Part shown: one piece after another, positions 49,304 through 49,605 of the stretch
How positions within the stretch are numbered: position 1 is the first letter of the stretch
Layout of the letters: every line of letters begins with the position of its first letter
DNA from: Prochlorococcus sp. AG-409-P03
GTDB lineage: Bacteria > Cyanobacteriota > Cyanobacteriia > PCC-6307 > Cyanobiaceae
Length of the DNA: 49,605 nucleotides
NCBI GenBank assembly: GCA_003215295.1
Contig: QCKN01000007.1
Span: 1-49,605 of the forward strand
Direction of reading: 5' to 3'
Notes under the pieces: model-generated
Seen by the model: only the letters and a program-made list of their open reading frames with translations
What the model was told of the DNA's origin: nothing
Database searches by the model: none
Position numbers and translations under genes: made by a program

Positions 49304-49597
49304 TCAATCCCTTTTCAACTTTTCATGATCTGCTCTAGCTCTTTGATCTAGTCGGACTACATCTGCTCTAGCTCTCTGATCTACGCGGGCCAGATCTTCT
49401 CTGGCCCGTTGATCTACGCGTTCAAGATCTTCCCTGGCTCTTTGGTCAACAAGCTCCAGATCTTGCTTAGCTCTTTGAACCATGCTTGACATGGAATCAA
49501 CCATCATTGATAAAGCCGTTGGGGCTTCCTTCTCCGAAGGAGTTAAAGACAGCTGATCATTTATTCGATCATTAGAATATGGGGGGTTCGTAGCCAT
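49304..49597 (-). CDS. Hendecad-repeat coiled-coil protein, 97 aa
   Basis: Four tandem 11-residue repeats of the form L-x-x-V-D-Q-R-A-R-E-D (LELVDQRARED, LERVDQRARED, LARVDQRARAD, VVRLDQRARAD) occupy about residues 47-90, encoded by 33-bp DNA repeats. An 11-residue period favours a right-handed coiled coil or a long amphipathic helix such as membrane- or lipid-associated helices. The N-terminal 45 residues are unrelated and Ser/Pro-rich. Start ATG at 49597, close to the window edge. Function unknown. Confidence 0.7.
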   Translation of the reverse strand: MATNPPYSNDRINDQLSLTPSEKEAPTALSMMVDSMSSMVQRAKQDLELVDQRAREDLERVDQRAREDLARVDQRARADVVRLDQRARADHEKLKRD

Positions 49598-49605
49598 GGA
49601 GTCAA

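Noticed and set aside
1-49605. CRISPR array or defence system
   Set aside because: The dispersed repeats are 100+ bp, scattered between genes and not regularly spaced; no cas-like or restriction genes were seen.

Overview
The window looks like an accessory-rich stretch of a low-light-adapted Prochlorococcus chromosome, or a close relative among the small marine cyanobacteria. Base composition is AT-rich: a sample line (24061-24120) has 23 G+C of 60. Two high-light-inducible (Hli) mini-proteins, a cyanobacterial zinc-uptake cluster, PspC, DUF3764, DUF2905, DUF3721 and DUF4278 small proteins, and the unusually high number of genes under 70 codons all fit that group. Genus is inference from protein families; the strain cannot be named. 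No rRNA, intact tRNA or CRISPR array was found.

Layout. 0-8 kb: tiny genes, a 2OG-Fe(II) oxygenase, a tyrosine recombinase that has lost its catalytic domain (1324-2016), an ABM monooxygenase-like protein, a cytochrome P450, and an operon of six very small, translationally coupled, mostly membrane proteins (6729-7588). A degenerate ~110-130 bp dispersed repeat, always in the same orientation and carrying a 19-codon mini-ORF in its best copies, occupies most of the intergenic space here and recurs further on. 7.8-10.7 kb: an inverse autotransporter beta-barrel, a secreted partner candidate and a cupin lipoprotein. 11-19 kb: DUF3764, YjbQ, a ribbon-helix-helix protein, an aldo/keto reductase, a T4 endonuclease V-type UV repair enzyme, a mini-protein with a CP12-like tail, and a DCC thiol oxidoreductase. 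20-27 kb: the first hli gene, PspC, a SelO pseudokinase-type AMPylase of visibly higher G+C, and gamma-glutamyltransferase. 27-34 kb: many small proteins, a histone H1-like protein, and frameshifted small genes. 34-38 kb: ArfB, a short-chain dehydrogenase, a second CP12-tail mini-protein, and an OsmC-cupin fusion. 39.4-44.5 kb: a zinc module (znuB, zur, a frameshifted znuC, a Zur-type palindrome, znuA, a His/Glu-rich outer-membrane barrel), followed by a GTP cyclohydrolase I, itself a zinc enzyme. 45-49.6 kb: the second hli copy with duplicated flanks, peroxiredoxin Q, two DUF3721 proteins, a decayed RHH paralogue and two proteins built of short tandem repeats.

How the parts fit. The best-defined system is zinc homeostasis: Zur would sense zinc and bind the 12+12 bp inverted repeat between znuC and znuA, controlling the ABC importer and probably the barrel protein downstream of znuA. 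The Hli proteins, peroxiredoxin, OsmC fusion and UV endonuclease are stress-protection genes. The rest has the texture of a genomic island: recombinase remnant, tRNA T-arm-like fragments, dispersed repeats, duplicated gene ends, pseudogenes and a composition outlier.
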